Source of the DNA: CAYFZO01 sp965211995
GTDB lineage: Bacteria > Pseudomonadota > Gammaproteobacteria > Poriferisulfidales > Oxydemutatoraceae
Direction: 5' to 3'
DNA length: 64,000 nt
Assembly: GCA_965211995.1 (NCBI GenBank)
Contig: OZ243040.1
Coordinates: forward strand, 930,001 to 994,000
Shown one piece after another: positions 7,156 to 15,222 of this stretch. The position numbers and the translations under genes were made by a program. The notes under the pieces are model-generated. The model saw only the letters and a list, made by a program, of their open reading frames with translations, made no database searches and was not told where the DNA came from. Within the stretch, counting starts at the first letter, position 1; each line of letters starts with the position of its first letter.

Positions 7156-7474
7156 TTGTATTCAGCGGGAGGGCGCCGGCGCGCGAGTTCCGGCATGGAA
7201 TAAAATTCTTTATTGTCAATGAAACGCGGGGGTTGCCTCATTGCAGCAACGGCTGTGCGAAGAGGCCAGATATTCCTAAAAAGGGGCATCCTGTTGTTCC
7301 TGTCGTTCAATTGTCCCGCACCGGCCGCGGCGTTTGAGTGTCTATATCGCATTGCCGGTTTATCCCGGCAAGTGATCCGGGGTTGTTTTGCAAAGATCGC
7401 CTGATCGGGGATTGCCGCGTGTGCCCGTTCACCAATTGAGATGCTCCGGCGGACGCGGTGTCCCGGCGCAGGCC
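7156..7474. other. Intergenic stretch between lysS fragment and lysS; no gene seen
   Basis: No RNA gene, repeat copy or plausible protein was recognised. It contains AT-richer sequence near 7200-7225 and 7265-7290, against the GC-rich background, which may hold promoter material for the glyA transcript, but no clear -35/-10 pair was found. Confidence 0.4.
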
Positions 7475-8989
7475 TTAGGCCTCCCTTTTCGTCTGCGGAA
7501 ACAGGATCACCTCGCGGATGGACTGCGCGCCGGTAAACAGCATCACCAGGCGGTCTATGCCGATGCCTTCGCCGGCGGTCGGCGGCAGGCCGTATTCGAG
7601 CGCGGTAACGTAGTCTTCGTCGAACGGCATCGCTTCCTCGTCGCCGCGGCTGCGCTCTTTCGCTTGCTCTTCAAAGCGCCGGCGCTGATCGTCGGCGTCG
7701 TTGAGTTCGGAAAAACCGTTGGCGATCTCGTGCCCGCCGATAAACAGTTCAAACCGGTCGGCGAGTTCCGGATTGGCATCGCTGCGCCTTGCAAGCGGCG
7801 ACACTTCGGCGGGGTAGCCGGTGACGAACGTCGGCGCGCTGAGCGTGCGCTCGGCGGTTTTCTCGAACAGCGCCGTCAGCAGCCGCCCGCAGCCGGCGCC
7901 GGCGCCGGCCTCGACGCCTTTTGAGCGCGCAAATTCCGCGAGCGCATCACGGTCGGCGAGATCATCCGCGTTCAGTTCGGCGTTGTTGCGCAACACCGCG
8001 TCGGCGACGCTGACCCGCGCGAACGGCTTGCCGAAATCAAACCGCCGCCCGCCGCTTGCGAGCGTGGCGGCACCGCATAGTTCCACGCACAGGGCTTTCA
8101 ATAGAGCCTCCGTCAACTCCATCAAGACGCGATAGTCGGCATACGCCTGATAAAACTCGAGCATCGTGAACTCGGGGTTGTGACGGCTCGACACGCCTTC
8201 GTTCCTGAAGTTGCGGTTGAGTTCATAGACTTTCTCGACGCCGCCGACCACCAGGCGCTTCAGATACAGTTCGGGCGCGACGCGCAAATAAAGATCCGCG
8301 TCCAGTGCGTTGTGGTGCGTGATAAACGGCTTCGCCTTGGCCCCGCCCGCAAGCGGCTGCATCATCGGCGTCTCGACTTCCAAAAAGCCGCGCTCGTCAA
8401 AGTAGCGGCGGATAAACGAAACGATCCGGGAGCGCTGCTTGAACACCGCGCGGGTCTCGTCATTCATTATCAGATCGAGATAGCGCCGGCGGTGGCGCGC
8501 CTCAACGTCGGTCAGGCCGTGGAATTTTTCGGGCAGCGGCCGCAGCGACTTGGTCAGCAGGCGCAGTTCGTCCACTGCAACGCTCAACTCTCCGGTCTTC
8601 GTCTTGACCATCAGCCCGCCCGCGCCGACTACGTCGCCGAGGTCCCAAGTCTTGAACGCCCGGTACGCGTCCGCGCCGACGTCGTCAATGCGCACGAACA
8701 ACTGAACGTCGCCCGAGGCGTCGCGCAGTTTGACGAAACTGCTCTTGCCGATCACGCGCATCATCATTATGCGCCCCGCGACCGTCACCCGCGCGCGCTT
8801 GCCGCGCAACTCGTCGGCGCTCAGCCCGCCGTAGTCGCGGTGCAATGCCGCGGCGAGGTGTCCGCGCCGAAAATCATTCGGGAACGCGGCGCCCTCGCCG
8901 CGCGCCTCGGCCGCGCGCAGCGCGTCGAGTTTGGCGCGGCGGCGTTCACGCAGGCGTGCGCCCGAATGACCCGTGCCGTGCCCGGTCAT
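7475..8989 (-). CDS. lysS: Lysine--tRNA ligase (class II)
   Basis: 504 residues, as in E. coli. It charges tRNA-Lys. An OB-fold anticodon-binding domain covers about 60-170 (VTVAGRIMMMR). The class II core follows: motif 1 around FLEVETPMM, motif 2 FRNEGVSSRHNPEFTMLE, and motif 3 GEGIGIDRLVMLFT near the C-terminus. The ATG shares one base with the prfB stop (TAATG), the usual prfB-lysS coupling in gammaproteobacteria. The 3' third of the gene has been partly duplicated downstream (6867-7155). Confidence 0.97.
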   Translation of the reverse strand: MTGHGTGHSGARLRERRRAKLDALRAAEARGEGAAFPNDFRRGHLAAALHRDYGGLSADELRGKRARVTVAGRIMMMRVIGKSSFVKLRDASGDVQLFVRIDDVGADAYRAFKTWDLGDVVGAGGLMVKTKTGELSVAVDELRLLTKSLRPLPEKFHGLTDVEARHRRRYLDLIMNDETRAVFKQRSRIVSFIRRYFDERGFLEVETPMMQPLAGGAKAKPFITHHNALDADLYLRVAPELYLKRLVVGGVEKVYELNRNFRNEGVSSRHNPEFTMLEFYQAYADYRVLMELTEALLKALCVELCGAATLASGGRRFDFGKPFARVSVADAVLRNNAELNADDLADRDALAEFARSKGVEAGAGAGCGRLLTALFEKTAERTLSAPTFVTGYPAEVSPLARRSDANPELADRFELFIGGHEIANGFSELNDADDQRRRFEEQAKERSRGDEEAMPFDEDYVTALEYGLPPTAGEGIGIDRLVMLFTGAQSIREVILFPQTKREA

Positions 8990-10084
8990 TACAGCCCTCG
9001 CTTGAGGCTTTCTTCCATGAACGGATCAAGTTTGCCGTCGAGCACACTCTGGGTGTCGCCGACCTCGACCTGGGTGCGCAGATCCTTGATCCGCGACTGG
9101 TCGAGCACGTACGAGCGGATCTGGCTGCCCCAGCCGATGGCGTCCTTGGACGCCTCGATCTCGTCTCGTTCGCCCTTGCGCTTGCGCATCTCGAGTTCGT
9201 ACAGTTTCGCCTTGATCTGCTTGATCGCGGTTTCCCGGTTCTTATGCTGCGACCTTTGGTTTTGGCACTGCACCACGGTCGCGGTCGGCAGGTGCGTGAT
9301 CCTGACCGCCGACTCGGTTTTGTTCACGTGCTGCCCGCCCGCCCCGCTCGCGCGGTACACGTCGATGCGCAGTTCCTCCGGCTTGAGATCAATTTCAATG
9401 TCGTCCTCGACTTCGGGCGACACGAACACCGCGGCGAACGAGGTGTGCCTGCGGTTGCCGGAATCGAACGGCGACTTGCGCACCAGCCGGTGCACCCCGG
9501 TCTCGGTGCGCAGCCAGCCGTAGGCGTACTCGCCGCAGATCTTCACCGTCGCGCTCTTGACGCCCGCGACTTCGCCCGCGGATGCCTCGATCATCTCGGC
9601 CTTGAAGCCCCTGCTCTCCGCCCAGCGCAGGTACATCCGCAGCAGCATTTCGGCCCAATCCTGCGCTTCGGTTCCGCCCGAACCGGCGGTGACGTCGAGG
9701 AACGCGTTGTGCGAGTCCATCTCGCCCGCAAACATCCGCAGAAACTCGAACGCCGCGACCTCCCCGGCGAGTGTTTCGAGATCGGCGCCGGCGCCGTCCA
9801 CCACTTCGGCGTCCTTTTCCTGCTCGGCGAGTTCGAGCAGTTCCCTGTTTTCATCGAGCCGGCGCCGCAGGCCGTCTATCCGCTCCAGCGTGCGTTCCAG
9901 TTGGGCTTTCTCGCGCCCGAGTTCGGCGGCTTCGGGGCGTTTCCAGATCGCGGGGTCTTCGAGACGGCGCGCAATCTCGTCGCGGCGCACGATTTTTGCG
10001 TCGCAGTCAAAGATACCCCCTCAACGCCCGCACGCGCTGCTCGAGTGCTTTCAAGGACTGCCTGACGGAAGTGATCTCAAACAC
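8989..10084 (-). CDS. prfB: Peptide chain release factor 2, expressed by programmed +1 frameshifting
   Basis: RF2 releases peptides at UGA and UAA. The main frame runs 10008-8989 (GGQ at RASGAGGQHVNKT; SPF tripeptide for stop recognition in RKSPFDSG). Upstream in the other frame lies a 25-codon start region from GTG 10084 (VFEITSVRQSLKAL ... RGYL) ending at an in-frame UGA at 10009-10007. The joint reads CTT TGA C after AGGGGG, the same layout as E. coli prfB, and after a +1 shift translation continues with DCDAKIVRR. The combined product is 364 residues, against 365 in E. coli. This makes synthesis autoregulated by RF2 level. The start GTG follows the recJ stop by 20 bases. Confidence 0.95.
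10006..10021 (-). promoter_or_regulatory. prfB +1 programmed frameshift site
   Basis: On the minus strand: AGGGGG (internal Shine-Dalgarno-like), TAT, then the slippery CTT followed by the UGA stop and a C, which weakens termination. Spacing and codons match the known RF2 recoding signal. Confidence 0.93.
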
Positions 10085-10104
10085 GGTCTCGCGTCCCGCC
10101 GGGC

Positions 10105-11841
10105 TTACTCGATCACCTCGATATAGCGGATGTTCAGCATCGGCGCGCGCCGGCCATTGTATTCGTCCGGCGTCAGCAGGTACGCGATGCGGACCTTGCT
10201 CATGTCCGGAGCCACCGGGTATTTGTGCATATTGTATAAAATGCCGCGCACGTCCATGTCCGACCCGTCGGGACGCAGGGTCAACTGCAAGTGACGTTCG
10301 CCGACCACGCGGCTCTCCTTGATCTCAAACACGCCGTCGAAAACGGGTTCGGGAAAACTCGGCCCCCACGGCGCCGCGGTGCGCAATTCGACCGCGTTCT
10401 CGAACGAGAACTCCTCGGGTTCAAGCGCACCGTCGCTGAACAGGCGGCACTCGAGAATGTCGTCGTCCACCGCCTGCGCGACCTCTTCTTCAAACAGGGC
10501 TTTGAACTGCTCAAAGTTGTCGGCGTCGAGCGCCAGGCCCGCGGCCATCGCGTGACCGCCGAAGCGGGTGACCAGGTCGGGCGCGCGGATTGAAATGCGT
10601 TCCAGCAGATCGCGGATGTGCACGCCCGGCACCGACCGCACCGAGCCCTTGAACGCGCCGTCCGCGGCTTTGGTGAACACCGCCGACGGGCGGTGGAAGC
10701 GCTCCTTGAGGCGCGATGCGAGCAACCCGATCACGCCTTCGTGCCAGTCCTCGCCGTACAGGCAGATCGCCGTCGGCACCTGGCTCTCGTCAACCAGCAC
10801 TTGTTCCATCAGCAGCAGCGCCTGCTCTTCCATGTCCTTTTCAACCCTGCGGCGCCGGTGGTTGATCTCATCGAGACGCGCCGCCAGTCTCATCGCGTCT
10901 CCCATCTTGTCGGCGAGCAGGCACGCGATGCCGGTGGACATGTCCTCCAGCCGTCCGGCGGCGTTGATGCGCGGCGCGACCGCGAAACCGAGGTCCGAGG
11001 TGGACACCTTGCGCAGGGGGCGGCGCGAAACCGACAGCAGCGCCTTGATGCCGGGGCTGCATTTGCCGCTGCGGATGCGCCGCAAGCCCTGTTCGACCAG
11101 GATCCGGTTGTTGTCGTCGAGCGGCACGATGTCGGCCACGGTCCCGACCGCGACCAGGTCGAGCAGTTCGGCGAGACGCGGCATTTTGCCGTAACCGAAG
11201 TGGCCGTTGTCGGCGAGGCGGCGGCGCAGCGAGGCGGCAACGTAAAACGCGACGCCGACGCCTGCGAGCGAGCGACTCGGAAAATTGGAGTCCGCGAGAT
11301 TCGGATTGACGATCGCCGCGGCGGCGGGCAGCGTCGCGCCCGGCAGATGATGGTCGGTGATAATCACCTCGATGTTGTGATCTTTCGCGACTTCGACCCC
11401 CGCGACGCTCGCGATGCCGTTATCCACCGTAATGATCAGATCGGGCTGGTGGGCTTGGACCGCGCTCTCGACGATTTCGGGCGTCAGGCCGTAACCAAAG
11501 CGAAAGCGGTCCGGCACCATATAATCCACCCGCTCGAAGCCGAACATCTTGAACGCCTTGATCAGCAGCGCGGTGCTGGTTGCGCCGTCGGCGTCGTAGT
11601 CGCCGATGATGACGATGTGGCTGTCGTTCAGAAACGCCTGCTCCAACGCGTCCATCGCGGCTTCGATGCCCGGCATCTGCGCGTACGGCAACAGCCGGCT
11701 GAGGCTGAAGTCAAACGCCTCGAGCGAAGCGAGACCGCGCGCGCTCAGCACCCGCTTGAGCACCGGCGAGAACGGCGCCTCCGCAAACGCCGCGCCGTTG
11801 GCTTCTCGGCGCACCAGTTTGGGTGTGACAGGTTCCAACAT
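10105..11841 (-). CDS. recJ: Single-stranded-DNA-specific 5'-3' exonuclease RecJ
   Basis: 578 residues, one more than E. coli RecJ. It degrades 5' single-stranded DNA in recombination and mismatch repair. The DHH-family motifs are present: GDYDADGATSTALL (motif I), TVDNGI (motif II), ITDHHLPG (DHH motif III), and the DHHA1 part with GGHAMAAGL near residue 435. The ATG at 11841 is chosen over a TTG nine codons upstream because it restores the E. coli length and has a GAGG about 12 bases ahead. recJ-prfB-lysS is the classic gammaproteobacterial order. Confidence 0.96.
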   Translation of the reverse strand: MLEPVTPKLVRREANGAAFAEAPFSPVLKRVLSARGLASLEAFDFSLSRLLPYAQMPGIEAAMDALEQAFLNDSHIVIIGDYDADGATSTALLIKAFKMFGFERVDYMVPDRFRFGYGLTPEIVESAVQAHQPDLIITVDNGIASVAGVEVAKDHNIEVIITDHHLPGATLPAAAAIVNPNLADSNFPSRSLAGVGVAFYVAASLRRRLADNGHFGYGKMPRLAELLDLVAVGTVADIVPLDDNNRILVEQGLRRIRSGKCSPGIKALLSVSRRPLRKVSTSDLGFAVAPRINAAGRLEDMSTGIACLLADKMGDAMRLAARLDEINHRRRRVEKDMEEQALLLMEQVLVDESQVPTAICLYGEDWHEGVIGLLASRLKERFHRPSAVFTKAADGAFKGSVRSVPGVHIRDLLERISIRAPDLVTRFGGHAMAAGLALDADNFEQFKALFEEEVAQAVDDDILECRLFSDGALEPEEFSFENAVELRTAAPWGPSFPEPVFDGVFEIKESRVVGERHLQLTLRPDGSDMDVRGILYNMHKYPVAPDMSKVRIAYLLTPDEYNGRRAPMLNIRYIEVIE

Positions 11842-12074
11842 TTTCAGCAGGCCTCGGCCCCCGGACAATTAAACATCGCAATTACGCGTGGTTCATGCAA
11901 ACCGGGATAAAACCCGGAGCGACAATTCAAAACGGCGGCGAATCCCGCCGCGGTCAACCCTGTAAAATCGGCAATGCAGTATCATACAAGCAGTTTGCAC
12001 GAACTCTGCCGCTTCATCCCGTCCTTGCGCGGTCATCCGCGACCTTGCCACGACCCACAACGCCGAACAGCACC

Positions 12075-13811
12075 ATGAGCGAACGCGTTCTCTTCGTCAC
12101 CGGAAAACTTGCCTACCGCAGTCTGTGCAAGGTACTCGAAGATATCCAACCGACCGATTTCACTTATATCATACACGAACTCGGCATTACTGTCGCGGCC
12201 CTGATGACGAGCAACCTGATCAAGCACAAATTAAAAGACACGGCGGGCGCCGACCGCATCATCCTCCCCGGCCGCTTCCGCGGCGACCTCGGCGAACTAT
12301 CCGCGCATTTCGGCGTCCCGGTGGAGCGCGGCCCCGAGGAACTCAAAGACCTGCCGGCGTTCCTGGGCCGGCGGGCGCCGGCGCCCGACCTCAGCCGCTA
12401 CGATATCCGGCTGTTCGGTGAGATCGTCAACGCGCCGGAATTGTCGCCGCCGCAGATTCTCGCGCTCGCCGAGCAGTACCGCAAAGACGGCGCCGACGTG
12501 ATCGACATCGGCTGCCTGCCGGACACGCCGTTCCCGCATCTGCAAAGCAGCATCGCCTTACTCAAGGAACACGGCTTTGCAGTCAGCGTGGATACGCACA
12601 ATCCCGACGTCTTGGTGCGGGCGGCGCGCTGGGGCGCCGATTATCTGTTCAGCCTGAAACAGGATACGCTGTGGGTCGCGGACGAAGTCGAGGCGACGCC
12701 GATCCTGATCCCCGACGTCCCGCAGCAACCGCAAACGCTCCACCGCGCGATTGACACGCTGCTCGAAAAAGGCCGGCACTTCATCGCCGACCCGATCCTG
12801 GACCCGATCCACTGCGGCTTCAGCGACTCGCTCGTGCGTTATTCGCAATTGCGGCGGCGCTACCCGACGATCGAGATCATGATGGGGATCGGCAACCTGA
12901 CCGAACTCACCCACGCCGACAGCGCCGGGGTCAACGCCCTGCTGCTCGGTATCGCGTCGGAGATAGGCGTACGCCACGTGCTGACGACGCAAGTCAGCGA
13001 GCACTGCCGCAAGGCGATCAGGGAAGCCGACCTCGCGCGCCGCATTCTATTCCACGCGCGCGCCGAGAACATGCCGCCGACCGGCGTTGACGCCGGGCTG
13101 ATGCCGCTGCACGAAAGAAAGCCTTTCCCCTACGGCGCCGAAGAAATCGCGGAATTTGCGCGCGGCGTCAAAGACCCGAATTTCCGCGTACAAGTCGCCG
13201 CAGACGGGGTGCACGTTTACAACCGCGACGTTCACAAGGTCGCGACCGACCCGTTCGATTTCTATGCCGACCTCGGCGTGTCCGACGACGGCGGCCACGC
13301 ATTTTATCTCGGCGTCGAACTCGGGCGCGCGCAGATTGCGTGGCAACTCGGCAAACGCTACAGCCAGGACGAAGAACTCGCATGGGGCTGCGCGGTTGAA
13401 AAAGCCGCCGCAGACCTGAGCCGGCGCAAGGCAGCGGGCGTAACGCTCAAGAAAAAACGAGCCAAAGCAAAGACCGAGGCAAAGACCGAGGCAAAGACCG
13501 GAGCAAAGACCGGAGCAAAGACCGGAGCAAAGACCGGGGCAAAGACCGGGGCAAAGACCGGGACGAAGACCGGGGCAAAGACCGGGACGAAGACCGGGGC
13601 AAAGACCGGGACGAAGACCGGGGCAAAGACCGGGGCAAAGACCGAGGCAAAGACCGAGGCAAAGACCGGGGCAAAGACCGGGACGAAGACCGGGACGAAG
13701 ACCAAAGCAAAGACCGGGACGAAGACCGGGACGAAGACCGAAGCAAAGACCGGGCCGAAGACCGAGGCAAAGACCGGAGCAAGCGCAAAACGGCGCGGGG
13801 CCGGGCGATGA
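12075..13811 (+). CDS. DUF6513-type dihydropteroate synthase-like protein of the H4MPT pathway, with a long Lys-Thr repeat tail
   Basis: 578 residues. The first 460 match the dihydropteroate synthase-related proteins found in bacterial and archaeal H4MPT gene clusters: an N-terminal domain beginning ERVLFVTGKLAY, and a TIM-barrel part with GADVIDIGCLPDT, VSVDTHNPD, DPILDPIHCGF and IMMGIGNLTEL. The family is required for H4MPT-type cofactor synthesis in methylotrophs; the exact reaction is not settled here. From about residue 460 to 573 the chain is almost only (A-K-T-G/E) repeats from a 12-bp minisatellite, which no family member needs. ATG at 12075 begins the conserved domain. The gene is divergent from recJ and overlaps the next gene by 4 bases (ATGA). 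Confidence 0.82.
   Translation: MSERVLFVTGKLAYRSLCKVLEDIQPTDFTYIIHELGITVAALMTSNLIKHKLKDTAGADRIILPGRFRGDLGELSAHFGVPVERGPEELKDLPAFLGRRAPAPDLSRYDIRLFGEIVNAPELSPPQILALAEQYRKDGADVIDIGCLPDTPFPHLQSSIALLKEHGFAVSVDTHNPDVLVRAARWGADYLFSLKQDTLWVADEVEATPILIPDVPQQPQTLHRAIDTLLEKGRHFIADPILDPIHCGFSDSLVRYSQLRRRYPTIEIMMGIGNLTELTHADSAGVNALLLGIASEIGVRHVLTTQVSEHCRKAIREADLARRILFHARAENMPPTGVDAGLMPLHERKPFPYGAEEIAEFARGVKDPNFRVQVAADGVHVYNRDVHKVATDPFDFYADLGVSDDGGHAFYLGVELGRAQIAWQLGKRYSQDEELAWGCAVEKAAADLSRRKAAGVTLKKKRAKAKTEAKTEAKTGAKTGAKTGAKTGAKTGAKTGTKTGAKTGTKTGAKTGTKTGAKTGAKTEAKTEAKTGAKTGTKTGTKTKAKTGTKTGTKTEAKTGPKTEAKTGASAKRRGAGR
13453..13788 (+). repeat. 12-bp minisatellite coding for (Ala-Lys-Thr-Gly/Glu) repeats
   Basis: About 28 units of GCAAAGACCGGG with variants (GCAAAGACCGAG, ACGAAGACCGGG). 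The period is 12 bp, so the reading frame survives copy number change. The opposite strand is equally open and gives a mirror low-complexity ORF that is not a gene. Confidence 0.95.
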
Positions 13812-14377
13812 TCCGCGAGACCGTCGTCACTACGCGCGACGCCGACGGCGGCGACCATCTCGCGCCGCTGGGCATCCACCCGCACGGCGGCGACACATTC
13901 ATCCTCGCGCCGTTCAAGCCGTCGGCGACGCTCGACAACCTGCTGCGCGAGCGCTGCGCCGTGATCAACTACAGCGACGACGTGCGCGTGTTCGCGGGCT
14001 GCCTGAGCGGGCGCCGGGACTGGCCGCTGACGGCCGCCGCGCGGGTCAACGCCAGGCGCCTGAGCGGCGCACTCGCGCACGTCGAGGTCAAAGTCACGCA
14101 GGTGCAAGACGACGAACTGCGTCCGCGCCTGACGTGCGCGGTCGTCCATCAGGAAACGCACGCGCCGTTCAAAGGGTTCAACCGCGCGCAAGCGGCTATA
14201 ATAGAACTTGCGATACTCGTCAGCCGCCTGCATCTGCTGCCGTGGGAAAAGATAGAACGGGAAATCGCGTACTTGCAAATCGCCGTGGACAAGACCGCCG
14301 GAGCAAACGAGAAAACCGCGTGGGGCTGGCTGCTGGACAGGATCGAAGCGTTCAAACTGGAAAACAACATTCGATGA
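13808..14377 (+). CDS. DUF447 family protein of the H4MPT/C1 gene set
   Basis: 189 residues, usual for DUF447. The family is almost restricted to organisms with H4MPT-linked C1 metabolism and resembles flavin-binding split-barrel proteins. Typical segments are HLAPLGIHPHG near residue 17 and AVVHQETHAPFKGFNRAQAA near 118; I see no catalytic residues that identify a reaction. ATG overlaps the upstream stop and its own TGA overlaps the next ATG, so three genes (12075-15222) form one translationally coupled operon. Confidence 0.8.
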   Translation: MIRETVVTTRDADGGDHLAPLGIHPHGGDTFILAPFKPSATLDNLLRERCAVINYSDDVRVFAGCLSGRRDWPLTAAARVNARRLSGALAHVEVKVTQVQDDELRPRLTCAVVHQETHAPFKGFNRAQAAIIELAILVSRLHLLPWEKIEREIAYLQIAVDKTAGANEKTAWGWLLDRIEAFKLENNIR

Positions 14378-15222
14378 GCAAACTGCTCGCGAGCGTGCGC
14401 AGCGTCGCAGAAGCGCACGCGGCACTGGCCGCACCCGCCGACGTGCTCGACCTGAAAGAACCGCAAAGCGGCGTGCTCGGCGCACTCGACGTCGCGGTGG
14501 TGCGCGAGATCGTCGCTGTGTGCCGGGGGCGATGCCCCCTCAGCGCCACCGTCGGCGACCTGCCGCCCGACCCGCGGGCAATCGCGGAAAAAATAAAGGA
14601 ACTCGCCGGCGCCGGCGTTGATTACATCAAAATCGGCTTCTTTGACGCACGTTATTTTGAAACCTGCGCGGGTGCGCTGGCTCCGCTCGCACGCCGCCAC
14701 GCATTGATCGGCGTGCTGTTCGCCGACCGCCTGCGCGACTTTGAAGGCCCGTGCCGGTTACTGAAGCAAGCGAACTTTACCGGCGCGATGATAGACACCG
14801 CCGACAAAACCCGGGGCTCGGTGCGGGAATTCGCAACCGCACAAACGCTGCGCCGGTTCGTTGCCACCGCACGCGAACTGTCGCTGCTGTGCGGGATTGC
14901 GGGCTCTTTGAAGCGCGAAGACATCGAACCGTTGGCCCCGCTCGGCGCCGACTATCTGGGCTTCCGCACCGCGCTGTGCGAAAACAGCCGCCGGGAAAAT
15001 CCGATCTCCGCAAAGACCGCCGCCGAGGTCGCCCGGACGTTAAGCGCCGCGTCGAAGTTGCCTGCGCCGGCCAAGCCGGTCAGCGCGGCCGCAACCCGCG
15101 CCCGCGACCGGCGGCCAATAAACCCATTGACAACGCCAGCAGCCACGCCCAATCCATCGCGCCGCCACCGCCGCCACTCCTGCCGCCCGTCACCGCGTTC
15201 GGGTCGTAGATCACGCCGTTGA
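14374..15222 (+). CDS. mfnB: (5-formylfuran-3-yl)methyl phosphate synthase-like protein (DUF556/MfnB)
   Basis: 282 residues, where the family has about 235. MfnB condenses two glyceraldehyde 3-phosphates to the furan precursor of methanofuran or methylofuran. Family segments are clear: LLASVRSVAEA at the start, VLDLKEPQSGVLGAL (about 27-41), TVGDLPPD, DYIKIGFFD (about 85-93), and GIAGSLKREDI near 170 with YLGFRTALC. The last 50 residues are Arg/Pro/Ser-rich and overlap, on the opposite strand, the 3' end of the surface-protein gene (15080-15222); they look like read-through added when the two genes became convergent. In methylotrophs this supports formyl transfer via methylofuran. Confidence 0.85.
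   Translation: MSKLLASVRSVAEAHAALAAPADVLDLKEPQSGVLGALDVAVVREIVAVCRGRCPLSATVGDLPPDPRAIAEKIKELAGAGVDYIKIGFFDARYFETCAGALAPLARRHALIGVLFADRLRDFEGPCRLLKQANFTGAMIDTADKTRGSVREFATAQTLRRFVATARELSLLCGIAGSLKREDIEPLAPLGADYLGFRTALCENSRRENPISAKTAAEVARTLSAASKLPAPAKPVSAAATRARDRRPINPLTTPAATPNPSRRHRRHSCRPSPRSGRRSRR

Noticed and set aside
6588..7352. 254-codon minus-strand frame as a functional gene
   Set aside because: It joins a lysS fragment to a palindromic repeat and unrelated flanks; no coherent protein family.
13358..14485. Minus-strand frame with many FAPVF repeats opposite the Lys-Thr tail
   Set aside because: It is the complement of the 12-bp minisatellite and continues into an antisense shadow of DUF447.
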